DNA of 64,000 bases from Vreelandella zhuhanensis (GCF_009793355.1 NZ_WTKP01000007.1:124001-188000); one strand, 5' to 3'. Shown: positions 48,023-57,558, counted from the first letter of the stretch. Notes: generated by a model from the sequence alone, not told the origin. Program-made: numbers and translations.

Positions 48023-48835
48023 ATGAGTGAGGCCACGACAAAAACACAAGCCTACGCGGACACCTCCTCCAGGGTGCAAATTTCGATTAACAAGATAGGA
48101 ATGGAAAGACCGAGAGCTTGGTTGGCCGCCGGTTTCGAAGATTTCCGGCGTGCCATGGCAGTCAGTCTGTCATATGGGATGTTTTGGGTCGGGTGGAGCA
48201 TCGCGATTACCGTAGGTGCCTTTACCTTGGGTTATTGGCATTGGCTATTGCCGCTGATTGCGGGCTTCATGTTTCTTGGACCGCTGGTTGCGGTAGGTTC
48301 TTATGGGATCAGCCGTGCCCTTGAGCAAGGCCGGCCGGCTCACTTGGGGGATGCCTTCGGTAGCTGGAGAGCCCATGCCGGACAGCTGGCGATGATGGGC
48401 GTGATGATGATGATCTTCTTCATGGCCTGGATTCGCTTGGCGACGTTATTGTTTGCCTTGTTTTTCGGCTTTGAAGTGCCCAGCCCCGAAGCGCTGTATA
48501 CCTCTCTTTTAACCACGCCTGAAGGGCTAAGCATGTTGGCTGTGGGTACAGCGGCAGGAGGGGTGCTGGCATTTGGGGCTTTTACCATCAGTGTGGTGGC
48601 GATTCCTACCCTCATGGACCAGGACCTCACCTTCATGGAAGGCATCGAAGCCAGCGGACGTGCTGTGTCGAAGAATTTCCGTCCCATGCTCTTGTGGGCG
48701 GCGATACTGACTGGCTGTGTTCTGGTGGGCGTGCTTACTTTTTATATCGGCTTGGCGTTGGTGCTTCCGATACTGGGTCATGCCAGCTGGCATGCCTATA
48801 AGGACCTCGTTCGTATCGATTATGTGAAAATTTGA
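48023..48835 (+). CDS. DUF2189 integral membrane protein
   Basis: A 270-residue protein with about six helices. The segment RPRAWLAAGFEDFRRAMAVSLSYGMFWVGW and the ending LGHASWHAYKDLVRID are typical of DUF2189, of unknown function. The ATG at 48023 has AGGAG 8 bp ahead; a longer frame from 47927 lacks family similarity. A good terminator follows. Confidence 0.85.
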   Translation: MSEATTKTQAYADTSSRVQISINKIGMERPRAWLAAGFEDFRRAMAVSLSYGMFWVGWSIAITVGAFTLGYWHWLLPLIAGFMFLGPLVAVGSYGISRALEQGRPAHLGDAFGSWRAHAGQLAMMGVMMMIFFMAWIRLATLLFALFFGFEVPSPEALYTSLLTTPEGLSMLAVGTAAGGVLAFGAFTISVVAIPTLMDQDLTFMEGIEASGRAVSKNFRPMLLWAAILTGCVLVGVLTFYIGLALVLPILGHASWHAYKDLVRIDYVKI

Positions 48836-48924
48836 AAGAAAATTGGAAGGCAAAGCAGTCGTTGAAGAAAAGCTGAATCAGATAGTAAAGCCTGAAATTT
48901 GTTGGATGACCTGACCTTGACCAT

Positions 48925-48955
48925 AAGATGGCGTATTCTTGCGCCATCTTTTTTA
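48925..48955 (+). terminator. Terminator after the DUF2189 gene
   Basis: AAGATGGCG and CGCCATCTT form a 9-bp stem with an 8-nt loop, followed by TTTTT. Confidence 0.8.
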
Positions 48956-49002
48956 TGCCGAACAACAGAGTGTCGAGTCGTTAGACTATAAGGGGCCGCT
49001 AC

Positions 49003-49521
49003 GTGAAAAATATAGTGTTGGGATGGGTCATGGTGATGGGAAGCGTGATTCCTTGGGCATCGCTTTACGCCGAAGACAAGCTTACCTTGGCACCGCCCAT
49101 CGGCTCGGCCATCTTGACGGTAAGTGGCGATATTGCGGTAACCAACGTGGGAGATGAAGCTCAATTCGATCTTGCCATGTTGGAAGCAATGCCTTCTCAC
49201 GGCTTTGAAACGAGAACTCCCTGGACGGAAACGTCTGGTTATTACAGCGGTCCGTTGCTGCGTGACTTGCTTGAAACGCTTGGCGCTGAAGGAGAAGACA
49301 TTTACGTAAGGGCTCTTAACGATTACGAGGCTACTCTCCCGATTGCCGATCTGCATAACTACGATGTCCTGTTAGCCATACATCGTGATGGTGAAATCAT
49401 GCCGATTCGCGAATACGGGCCGCTCTGGGTGCTGTATCCCTTTGATGACCATGTAGAACTGCTCGGCGAAACGTTTCGTTTTCGTTCGGTGTGGCAGGTA
49501 ATGCATATTCATGTTCGCTAA
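49003..49521 (+). CDS. Exported molybdopterin-oxidoreductase-fold protein without cysteines
   Basis: A 172-residue protein with a signal peptide (cut near SLYA, residue 23) and a SUOX-type fold pattern: ILTVSGDIAV, FDLAMLEAMP, TPWTETSGYYSGPLLRDLLETLG and IREYGPLWVLYPF. Proteins like YedY ligate molybdenum through a cysteine, but this one has no cysteine at all. A binding or sensing role is therefore more likely than catalysis. It starts with GTG after AAGGGG and overlaps the downstream hybrid kinase gene by 11 bp. This suggests that it is a periplasmic partner of that kinase. Confidence 0.8.
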   Translation: MKNIVLGWVMVMGSVIPWASLYAEDKLTLAPPIGSAILTVSGDIAVTNVGDEAQFDLAMLEAMPSHGFETRTPWTETSGYYSGPLLRDLLETLGAEGEDIYVRALNDYEATLPIADLHNYDVLLAIHRDGEIMPIREYGPLWVLYPFDDHVELLGETFRFRSVWQVMHIHVR

Positions 49522-51778
49522 GCATTCCCCCATGAATGCTCCCCAGGTGTTGCGTTATCCGCGGCGTTTGAAAAGCGTCGCGATTATTGCCGTTGTGTTG
49601 TTTGCAGCTGCCTTGGTGGTGGCGTCCCTAGTCGCCTGGCGTCAGGACGGGCTGACGCGCAGCCTGAGAGAAGACACCGCATGGGTGGCGTACAAGCTCG
49701 ACCGAGATACGGTTCAGCTACTTAATTATCTCTTGAGTACTTTGCCGGCCCCCTTCGAAGACGCGGAAAAACAAGAGCTTAATTTACGCTTCGAATTACT
49801 TTATAGCCGTATCAACCTACTGACTAATGGAGAAATCAGGGAGTTGTGGCAAAGCATTCCCGCCGGTCAGCTCTTGATTCCCCAGATCCAGCAGACATTG
49901 GATGCGCTGGACCCGCTGATTACTCCAACCGCTTCTTTTGATACGCCGCATTTGCGTGAGCTGGAAGATCGACTTAAAGCATTGGCGCATTTGACCGAAC
50001 GTTTTGTGATTGCATTCAATGGTCATTTGGCGGAAGCAGCCACCCAGGCGCGTAACCAACTGAATATCTTATACAGCCTCTTGCTTAGCTTGATTATGGC
50101 AATGAGCTTGGCAGCGCTGTTAGTGGTGATCTTCCTGGTGCGAGAAATGCGTGAAAGTACAAACGCTAGGCATGAGCAGGAGCTTCTGAGCCATAAATTG
50201 AAAATAACGGCTCATCAAGCCCAAGCAGCCAGTCGTGCCAAATCCGACTTTTTGGCCATGGTCAGTCATGAGGTGCGTACGCCACTCAATGGCGTGATCG
50301 GAATGAGCGAATTACTCCTGGCGCCGATTAAGGCTGAAAATGTCAGTGACTACGCGCATACGATCCATGAGAGTGCCAGCCAGCTGCTGGAACTGATCAA
50401 CGAAATTCTCGATTTCTCCAAGATTGAAGCCGGACATCTGATACTTGAAACCAGTCCTACCGAAATCAAGCCATTAGTGAAGAGCGTGGTCGCATTGTTT
50501 GATCCCAAGGCGCAGGCCAAGGGAGTTGCCTTGAGGGTAACGTTTGATTCCGAGCTTCCCGAATGGATACTGATGGATGCCAGACGGTTGCGCCAAATTC
50601 TGCTCAATTTGATTGCTAACGCCATCAAATTCACTGAGCACGGAAGTATTCAGGTAAGTGTCTTTACCCGCGATAGTGGCTTGCATATAAGCGTCAGCGA
50701 TACCGGTTGCGGTTTGACCCCATCGCAACAGGCCCGCTTGTTTGAACCCTTCCAACAGGCAGATAATAGCGTGACTCGGCGCTATGGCGGTACCGGTTTG
50801 GGCTTGGCGATATGCAAGCGTCTGGTGGTTGCCATGCAGGGCCAAATAGAGGTGGAAAGTACTCCCGACCAAGGGAGTGAGTTCTTGTTGAAGCTACCGT
50901 TGGTGAAAGCAGAACCGGAATCGTCACTTGGTGCCCTTGTTCCTGCCCAGCACCATTTCGACGGAGTAACCCTGTTGTTGGTGGAGGATAATCCGGTCAA
51001 TCAAAAAGTAGCGGTGGGCATGCTGGAGTATTTGGGCTGCAAGGTAATATGTGCGGGCACTGGCAACGAAGCCTTGAGCCGTGTGGACAATCAGCAGGTA
51101 GCGCTAATTTTCATGGATATCCAGTTACCGGACATGGATGGGATTGAAACAACACGTCAATTGCGTGCTCAAACCGGCTGGCTGAAGGATGTACCTATCG
51201 TCGCCATGACCGCTGGTGGTTATGATGATGATCGTGCTCGTTGTCTTGCTGCGGGCATGAACGGGTATATCACCAAACCATTATCGTTGACGGCCCTTAG
51301 CGAACTGCTTTCCCGGCAACTGGAAACCCCGCTTTCGCCACCGCAACGGTTGTGCTGGTATGACTCTGCGGATTTGGCGCCGTTGCTGGATATCGCGATC
51401 CTGGAAAATCTGAATGCCATGCTGGGTGTCCAAGGAGTGGCTCAATTGGTGGAACTGCATCATCAGAATATTAGTCATTATATCGCTGATTTAATGGCCC
51501 TGTCAGAAACTGAGAAAACAGCCGCTAAGTACGCCGTAGAAGAACCCTCGAGTCGCGCATCGCCAATTCGAGAAATTGGTCGCTTGGCACACCAGCTACG
51601 CGGTGAATCGGCAAGCTTGGGGGGCGCACGTCTGGCCCAGCAAGCCAAAATCGTGGAGCTTCTAGCTAAGGAAGAGAATCAATTTCAAATAGACGCTGCC
51701 TTGCAACAGTTATTTGAAACCGCGGAGCGTACCTTGGCGGCTATGGGGGCTTGGAGAAGCGTGCATGTCTCTGGTTAG
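49511..51778 (+). CDS. Hybrid histidine kinase with receiver and Hpt domains
   Basis: A 755-residue inner-membrane sensor. Helices at 21-43 and 188-210 enclose a helical periplasmic domain of about 145 residues. Then come HisKA with H253 (SHEVRTPLNG), the ATPase domain (NLIANAIKFT, GGTGLGLAI), a receiver with D536 (FMDIQLPDMDG) and an Hpt domain with H694 (AHQLRGESASLGG). The layout is like BarA or TorS, with an internal phosphorelay and no response regulator gene nearby. An alternative ATG is at 49532; neither has a clear ribosome site, which fits translational coupling to the upstream gene. Confidence 0.88.
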   Translation: MFAKHSPMNAPQVLRYPRRLKSVAIIAVVLFAAALVVASLVAWRQDGLTRSLREDTAWVAYKLDRDTVQLLNYLLSTLPAPFEDAEKQELNLRFELLYSRINLLTNGEIRELWQSIPAGQLLIPQIQQTLDALDPLITPTASFDTPHLRELEDRLKALAHLTERFVIAFNGHLAEAATQARNQLNILYSLLLSLIMAMSLAALLVVIFLVREMRESTNARHEQELLSHKLKITAHQAQAASRAKSDFLAMVSHEVRTPLNGVIGMSELLLAPIKAENVSDYAHTIHESASQLLELINEILDFSKIEAGHLILETSPTEIKPLVKSVVALFDPKAQAKGVALRVTFDSELPEWILMDARRLRQILLNLIANAIKFTEHGSIQVSVFTRDSGLHISVSDTGCGLTPSQQARLFEPFQQADNSVTRRYGGTGLGLAICKRLVVAMQGQIEVESTPDQGSEFLLKLPLVKAEPESSLGALVPAQHHFDGVTLLLVEDNPVNQKVAVGMLEYLGCKVICAGTGNEALSRVDNQQVALIFMDIQLPDMDGIETTRQLRAQTGWLKDVPIVAMTAGGYDDDRARCLAAGMNGYITKPLSLTALSELLSRQLETPLSPPQRLCWYDSADLAPLLDIAILENLNAMLGVQGVAQLVELHHQNISHYIADLMALSETEKTAAKYAVEEPSSRASPIREIGRLAHQLRGESASLGGARLAQQAKIVELLAKEENQFQIDAALQQLFETAERTLAAMGAWRSVHVSG

Positions 51779-51781
51779 AAA

Positions 51782-51820
51782 CGTTCGGGACGTTTATTAA
51801 AATACGCCAGTGCCCGAACG
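51782..51820 (+). terminator. Weak hairpin after the hybrid kinase gene
   Basis: CGTTCGGG and CCCGAACG pair perfectly across a 23-nt loop and are followed by GAGCTTTTAT. Confidence 0.35.
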
Positions 51821-51941
51821 GAGCTTTTATTCCCCACGCACTATTTTTCGTGCCTTATCCCGCCCATTTTTTGCTCTTTCTCGCTATAAGACAGCGAAAC
51901 TTTGCTGCATCATGGCGGCTTTGCCCAACACAAGGCGGATC

Positions 51942-52565
51942 ATGAGCGATATCGAAGCGCCGGATTTACACCAACAGCGGCTTCTTCACGTGGTGGAGCG
52001 GCTGCGTGACAGCGGTGCTCGCAAAGTACTGGATTTGGGCTGCGGTTCGGGTGGGCTCTTGCAATATCTACTCCATCAGCCTCAGTTCGAGAAATTGGTA
52101 GGCTTGGAGTTGAGCGGGGAATTGCTGGCTCAAGCCAAGTTTCGTCTGGGTAGGCTGCCGCAGGCACGCCAAGGGCGTCTGGAGCTGGTATGCGGTTCTT
52201 ATACCGAACATCACCCCGCGCTCACCGGGTTCGCGGGCGCGGCCATGGTGGAAACCATCGAGCACATCCCTCCAGAGCGTTTATCCGCTGTGGAGCAGGT
52301 GGTTTTCGGTGGGTTACGCCCCGGCTATCTGGTCATGACTACCCCCAACAGCGAATACAACCCGCTGTTCGACCTGGAAGACGGCGAGTTTCGTGACCCC
52401 GACCACAAGTTTGAATGGCCACGCGACCGCTTTCGCGATTGGGCTCAGGGCGTAGCGCGGCGTAATGGTTATCGCGTGCGTTTCGGCGGGGTCGGGGAAT
52501 GGCATTCGCATCTTGGCCAGCCGACCCAGCTGGCAGCTTTCGAGCGCCATGCATCAAAATCATGA
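51942..52565 (+). CDS. Hen1-like RNA 3'-terminal ribose 2'-O-methyltransferase, methyltransferase domain only
   Basis: A 207-residue SAM-dependent methyltransferase. It has the SAM motif DLGCGSG (31-37) and the Hen1 metal-site pattern E104-x-x-E107-H108 (METIEHI region) with a later H155 in RDPDHKFEWPRDRF. TTPNSEYN also matches Hen1. Hen1 methylates RNA 3' ends; bacterial Hen1 normally has an extra N-terminal half and sits beside Pnkp in an RNA-repair operon. Both are missing here. The ATG at 51942 follows AAGGCGG; other in-frame ATGs lie upstream. It overlaps the convergent SulP gene by 6 bp. Confidence 0.78.
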   Translation: MSDIEAPDLHQQRLLHVVERLRDSGARKVLDLGCGSGGLLQYLLHQPQFEKLVGLELSGELLAQAKFRLGRLPQARQGRLELVCGSYTEHHPALTGFAGAAMVETIEHIPPERLSAVEQVVFGGLRPGYLVMTTPNSEYNPLFDLEDGEFRDPDHKFEWPRDRFRDWAQGVARRNGYRVRFGGVGEWHSHLGQPTQLAAFERHASKS

Positions 52566-54311
52566 TTGCTGAGGCTGTGTTTCCAGCCAACGGTTCGCCA
52601 AGCGCCGAGCCTGCTCAATGTTGGAAACCACCGCCAGTTTTCCGGCTTCACGCTTGATTCCCGCACGCTTCAACTTGACCACCATGCGCGCGGGCAGGCC
52701 GATGAAAATCACCCCTACCTGCTGGTCGTGTAACTCCTGGCGTAATCCATCCAGCGCCACAATGGCGGTGGCATCAAGGCTGGGTACGTCCTGCATGTCG
52801 AGCATCACAACATTCACCCCATGATCGACGATACGCAGCGATGCCATGGCTTTTTCCGCGGCACCGAAGAATAGAGGGCCGGATATCTTGTAAAGCGTCA
52901 CGTTGGCGGGCAGATGATAGGTGGCTTGATCTTCTGGACTATTCAGGCGCCGGGTATGAGTGAGTTGCGCCATGCGCCGAATGAACAGGGCGGCGGCCAG
53001 ACCCATGCCCACGGCGACGGCCAGCACCATATCGAAGATGACCGTCAGGCCGAAGCAGATCACCAGTACCAGGACGTCAGTGAACGGAGCGCTTTTCAAG
53101 GTGTGGACGAAATGGCGCGCTTCGCTCATGTTCCAGGCAATGATGAACAAAAGTGCCGCCAGTGCCGCCATGGGCACCAACCCCAAGACGCCGGCCAGCG
53201 CCACCACCGCCAACAATACGACAAGAGAATGCACCAGCGCCGCTACCGGCGAAAAAGCCCCGCTCTTGATATTGGTGGCGGTGCGCGCAAGCGCCGCCGT
53301 GGCCGTGATGCCGCCGAAGAACGGTACGACGATATTGCCGATACCTTGGCCCATTAACTCGGCATTGGGATCGTGTCGCGTACGCGTCAGACCGTCCGCC
53401 ACCACGGCGCAAAGCAACGATTCAATGGCGGCCAACAAGGCGATCGCCAGGGCCGGGCCGAGCAGCTCCCGAATCAAGTCGAAATTCACGTTGAGAGGCG
53501 TGCCATCGGCTCCCGGCAAGTGCCAGGGAGCCACCAGGCTCGGCGCAAAAGGCGGAATGCCGCTACCGCTTTGGCCTTCGAATTCCCAGCTAAAGCGCGA
53601 GGCGATGGTATCCACGTCGCCACCGAACGCCATGAGCAAAGCCGCTGCCAGGGTTCCCACGGCCAAGCCGACCAACGGCGCGGGCACGGCCGTATTAAGG
53701 CGGGGCCATAGCAGCAAGGTCGCCAGAGTGATCAGCCCGATGCCCAGCTCCGCCGGAGCGATACTCGGCAGGGCCTGAACAATGGCGACGGCGTTGTGCG
53801 GCGTGCTGTCGCCAAGCGCCACCCCAGACAGGCCCAGAAAGTCAGGCACCTGCAACAGGGCGATCACCACCCCTATCCCGGCGGTAAAGCCTAATACCAC
53901 CGGGTAGGGGACGAACTGGATCAGGCTGCCCAGCCGCGCCAGGCCCAGAGCGACGAGGATCAGACCCGCCATTAGCGTGGCGATCAGTAGCCCTCCGATG
54001 CCGTGATTGGCCACGATCGGAAACAGAATCACCACGAAGGCGGCGGTGGGGCCGGAAATATTGAAGCGTGAACCACCGGTCAAGGCGATAACGGCACCGG
54101 CCACGATAGCGGTGTAGAGGCCGTGCTGGGGCGGGACCCCGGTAGCAATTGCCAGCGCCATGGAAAGCGGCACGGCGACAATGCCGATGGTCAACCCGGC
54201 CATGAGATCGCGCTTGAAGGCGGCCAGGCTGTAGCCTTCGCGCCAGGCATTGAACAATGCCCGGCCGGGAAGTGGAAAGAGGTAACTGGGGGTCTTGGTT
54301 CTGCGCGACAT
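52560..54311 (-). CDS. SulP-family anion transporter with STAS domain
   Basis: A 583-residue SLC26/SulP carrier. The membrane part has the family block GLTIGIVAVPLSMALAIATGVPPQHGLYTAI and ends near residue 420. A cytoplasmic STAS domain (about 435-550) with SLDATAIVALDGL follows. Substrates in the family include sulfate, bicarbonate and C4-dicarboxylates (DauA); the closest type cannot be judged by eye. The ATG at 54311 is preferred over a GTG two codons earlier. The N-terminus diverges from no gene; the ZIP gene lies upstream on the same strand. Confidence 0.9.
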   Translation of the reverse strand: MSRRTKTPSYLFPLPGRALFNAWREGYSLAAFKRDLMAGLTIGIVAVPLSMALAIATGVPPQHGLYTAIVAGAVIALTGGSRFNISGPTAAFVVILFPIVANHGIGGLLIATLMAGLILVALGLARLGSLIQFVPYPVVLGFTAGIGVVIALLQVPDFLGLSGVALGDSTPHNAVAIVQALPSIAPAELGIGLITLATLLLWPRLNTAVPAPLVGLAVGTLAAALLMAFGGDVDTIASRFSWEFEGQSGSGIPPFAPSLVAPWHLPGADGTPLNVNFDLIRELLGPALAIALLAAIESLLCAVVADGLTRTRHDPNAELMGQGIGNIVVPFFGGITATAALARTATNIKSGAFSPVAALVHSLVVLLAVVALAGVLGLVPMAALAALLFIIAWNMSEARHFVHTLKSAPFTDVLVLVICFGLTVIFDMVLAVAVGMGLAAALFIRRMAQLTHTRRLNSPEDQATYHLPANVTLYKISGPLFFGAAEKAMASLRIVDHGVNVVMLDMQDVPSLDATAIVALDGLRQELHDQQVGVIFIGLPARMVVKLKRAGIKREAGKLAVVSNIEQARRLANRWLETQPQQS

Positions 54312-54403
54312 TGCCACCGTGCCTTAGCGGAAGGAGCCGGTACGCTACGCCCACCCCAGGTGGCTCGCAAGGCGGCCAAGGTATGACAGAGCTTCCAGCC
54401 CCT

Positions 54404-55147
54404 TTAATGGATCAGGTATTGGAAGCCGAACATCAGCACAAAGGCCAGGGTCACCATGGTGGCCACGGCTGTGCTGGACGCATCCTGCATGGCATCCGGC
54501 ACCAGTTCGGCAAACACCATCCAGATCATCGCCCCGGCGGCCAGCCCCAGCCCGAACGGCAGGAAAGGCGCAAACAGGGTGACGAATAGAAACGCCGGTA
54601 CCGCCATCAACGGCTGGGGCAAGCTGGTGAAAATGCTCCAGCCCCCGGCCTTCCATACCGACATGCCGCGCGGTATCAACACCAGGCTGATCGCCAACCC
54701 CTCGGGAATATTGTGTACTGCAATGGCGGTAGTAATGAACATCCCCAGCGACTCACCGCCGCCATACGACACTCCGACCCCCACGCCTTCGGCAAAGGAA
54801 TGGATGGTCATCACCCCCAGTATCAACAAGGCCTTGCGGGCGTTGGCCCCATGCAGGTCACTGATGTCCGGGGCGCCGCGTCGAGAAATCCACATATCGG
54901 ATACATTGATCAGTACCAGCCCCACGACCATACCCAGCATGGTCAGCCAAGGGTCATTATTGGCCCCTTCCACCAGCAGACTATGGCTGGCGGCCAGCAT
55001 CAGACCGGCAGCGGTCGCATTGAACAGGCTGAGCCAGTATCTGCTGAACTGCTTGACAAACAAGAAGGGTAGCGCCCCGAGGCCGGTGGCCAGGGCGGTG
55101 ATCATGGCGGCGACGAACACCGTCCATAAAGTGACATCGAACGACAT
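54404..55147 (-). CDS. ZIP-family divalent metal transporter
   Basis: A 247-residue protein with about eight helices and the two metal-binding helices of ZIP carriers: MTIHSFAEGVGVGVSYGGGES and AVHNIPEGLAISLVLIP. Zinc or iron uptake is typical. The ATG at 55147 follows AGGAG and replaces an upstream ATG at 55168. The SulP gene starts about 90 bp downstream and may share the transcript. Confidence 0.9.
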   Translation of the reverse strand: MSFDVTLWTVFVAAMITALATGLGALPFLFVKQFSRYWLSLFNATAAGLMLAASHSLLVEGANNDPWLTMLGMVVGLVLINVSDMWISRRGAPDISDLHGANARKALLILGVMTIHSFAEGVGVGVSYGGGESLGMFITTAIAVHNIPEGLAISLVLIPRGMSVWKAGGWSIFTSLPQPLMAVPAFLFVTLFAPFLPFGLGLAAGAMIWMVFAELVPDAMQDASSTAVATMVTLAFVLMFGFQYLIH

Positions 55148-55293
55148 GAGCGGCTCCTGAGCTTTCAACCGATAGGCGATCCGGGTCGTGGCCGAAGAAA
55201 ATAAACCAACAAGAAATAAGTTAAGAAGGCTAAAGCTTAATCGGCGTGCTCATTGAACACAAAATCTTGCGGCTTGAACCCAAGGAGCATGGC

Positions 55294-55323
55294 ACATAAA
55301 AAAACCCAGCCTGCAGGCTGGGG
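55294..55323 (-). terminator. Terminator of the BCCT transporter gene
   Basis: CCCAGCC and GGCTGGG form a 7-bp stem around TGCA. Leftward it is followed by seven T residues, a textbook intrinsic terminator, about 65 bp past the betT stop. Confidence 0.85.
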
Positions 55324-55388
55324 AAAGAGGAACCACTAAAAATGGCTAATGATAAAAGTGTTACAGATAAAAAAGTACCTACTGACGT

Positions 55389-57437
55389 TCAGCCTTGGGT
55401 AGCGTCCTCCGGCGGTTCGCCGATGGTGCCGGGCATGGCCTGGATATTGCCCTGCTGACCGGCCAAGGCCAAGAAGTGCAGGTGGCGCTCATACTCGGCT
55501 ACCAGATCGCCAATCACCTGACCACGTGTATAGCCGTTCAGGTCTTTATCCTGGCCACCTTCGGCAAGGTAGACATCGAGGCGCACATAGTAGTCGTCAT
55601 CCGCCGGAATGAAACTCGGGGTGCGCATGCGATGCGGGCAAACCTGATACACAAAGCTGGTGGCATCGCCAAAATCGACCTGTAGCGTTAGGTTGGGAAG
55701 TGATTCTCCCTCCGCATGCTCTTCGGTGACGTTGGCCGTCTGGCCACGGCTTTCAAGCTCCTGGGCAAACTGCGTCATGGCCGGGCGAATCGAATGCTCT
55801 ATCGTCGCGGCGGCACCGGCGCGGTTGGAGGTATCCAGGGCGCGGTCCAGGCGCTCACGCCAGTCGCCTCCCGGGGCGCTACCGGCAATCTGGCGCCGAG
55901 CATCGGCCTTGCTGCCTTCGAGCTTCAGCGCCTTGACCATGCCCACCATGATCGCAAAGATCACCAGCGAAAAAGGCAGTGCCGTGATCACCACCGCACT
56001 TTGTAGCGCAGCAAGGCCGCCCGCCATCAATAGTGCAATGGTGATAAGTCCGATGATGGCCGACCAGAAAATACGCAGCTTTACCGGGGCATCATGGTTC
56101 ACGTCACTCAGAATGGAAGTGAAGTTGGCCAGTACCAGGGCACCGGAATCCGCCGAGGTAATGAAGAACACGATCCCCAGCACCGTTACCACGGCAGCGG
56201 TAATGGACACGAACGGATAATATTCCAGCAGGGTATACATCGTGGTTTGCGGCGTGTTCAGCGCTTGAACGCCCAGCTCGACGACACCCTGGTTGGCAAC
56301 GAGGTCTATCCCGCTATTACCGAATACCGACATCCATACCATCATGAACGCCAATGGAATGAACAGGGCACCGGCGACGAATTCACGAATGGTACGTCCG
56401 CGCGAAATGCGCGCCAGGAACAGGCCGACGAACGGCGTCCAGGCAATCCACCAGCCCCAGAAGAAGATCGTCCACCACATCTTCCATTCCTGGGCTTCCT
56501 CACCGGAAAAGGCGTAGGTGTCGAAGCTCTTGCCCACGAAACCGGACAAGTAGTCCCCGGCATTGAGCACCAGTTTATCCAACAGTGCCAAGGTGTTGCC
56601 CTGAAACAGCACGAACAACATCAGCGCCAAGGCGAGTAGCATGTTGAACTCGGACAGGCGTCGGATGCCTTTTTCAACCCCGCTTACTACCGAGATGGTG
56701 GCCAGAATCACCACCAGGGCAATCAGGATGATCTGCACGCTCAAGCTTTCCGGCACATCGAACATGTATGCCAGGCCGTAGTTGAGCTGCATCACGCCGA
56801 TACCCAGGCTGGTCGCGATACCGAAAACGGTGGAAATCACCGCCGTGATATCCACGGCATTACCGATTGGGCCGTGAATGCGCTTGCCCAGCAACGGATA
56901 GAGCGCACTGCGAATCGCCAGGGGCAGACGATGGCGGTAGCTGAAGTAGGCCAGGGCCATCCCCATCAACACATACAGGCCCCAACCGGAAACCCCCCAG
57001 TGCAGGTAGGTCTGGACGACGGCGTTACGCATCGCCGCCTGGCTTTCCGGTGTAAGGTCCGGCGGCGCCAGGTAGTGGGCCACAGGCTCGGCGACACTGA
57101 AGAACAGCAGGTCGATACCGATACCGGCGGCAAACAGCATCGCCGACCAGGAAAGCAGCGAAAATTCGGGGCGCGAATGATCCGGCCCGAGGCGAATGCT
57201 GCCATAGCGCGAAACGCCGATCAGTATCACGAACACCAGGTAGGCCACGATGGCCAGCATGTAGTACCAGCCGAAGGTTTTGCTGACCCAGGCCAGGCCA
57301 GCATCAAAGAATGCTCCCGCCTGTTCGGTGAACAACATGGTGAGTGCCAGAAACACAACAATACCGGCGACGCTGCCATGGAAAACCACGGGATTCAGCC
57401 GGTCACGAGGGGCCTGGACGGGGTTGTCATGCGCCAT
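55389..57437 (-). CDS. betT: BCCT-family choline/betaine carrier, BetT type
   Basis: A 682-residue carrier for choline or a related quaternary amine used in osmoprotection. It has 12 helices, including the GWTIFFWGWWIAWTPFVG-like signature (here TIFFWGWWIAWTPFVGLFLA). A long cytoplasmic tail of about 170 residues, the kind that gives osmotic control in BetT, follows the last helix. betIBA are not in the window. A TGAACGTTCA palindrome lies about 55 bp upstream. Choline specificity is likely but not proven. Confidence 0.87.
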   Translation of the reverse strand: MAHDNPVQAPRDRLNPVVFHGSVAGIVVFLALTMLFTEQAGAFFDAGLAWVSKTFGWYYMLAIVAYLVFVILIGVSRYGSIRLGPDHSRPEFSLLSWSAMLFAAGIGIDLLFFSVAEPVAHYLAPPDLTPESQAAMRNAVVQTYLHWGVSGWGLYVLMGMALAYFSYRHRLPLAIRSALYPLLGKRIHGPIGNAVDITAVISTVFGIATSLGIGVMQLNYGLAYMFDVPESLSVQIILIALVVILATISVVSGVEKGIRRLSEFNMLLALALMLFVLFQGNTLALLDKLVLNAGDYLSGFVGKSFDTYAFSGEEAQEWKMWWTIFFWGWWIAWTPFVGLFLARISRGRTIREFVAGALFIPLAFMMVWMSVFGNSGIDLVANQGVVELGVQALNTPQTTMYTLLEYYPFVSITAAVVTVLGIVFFITSADSGALVLANFTSILSDVNHDAPVKLRIFWSAIIGLITIALLMAGGLAALQSAVVITALPFSLVIFAIMVGMVKALKLEGSKADARRQIAGSAPGGDWRERLDRALDTSNRAGAAATIEHSIRPAMTQFAQELESRGQTANVTEEHAEGESLPNLTLQVDFGDATSFVYQVCPHRMRTPSFIPADDDYYVRLDVYLAEGGQDKDLNGYTRGQVIGDLVAEYERHLHFLALAGQQGNIQAMPGTIGEPPEDATQG

Positions 57438-57489
57438 GCAGGGCTAACTCCTGTCGTTAAGGGAAAGGTCTTGGAGGTTTTATTTTAAA

Positions 57490-57499
57490 TGAACGTTCA
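57490..57499. promoter_or_regulatory. Palindrome upstream of betT, possible BetI-type operator
   Basis: TGAACGTTCA is a perfect 10-bp palindrome in an AT-rich setting, 53-62 bp before the betT start. TetR-family BetI repressors are recalled to bind sites of this kind around bet promoters. I am not certain of the exact consensus. Confidence 0.45.
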
Positions 57500-57558
57500 A
57501 ATAAAATACCCGCTTTCCCCCGGTGCTTCAAGTCGTGTTTTGCGCAAGCCGAACGCAG

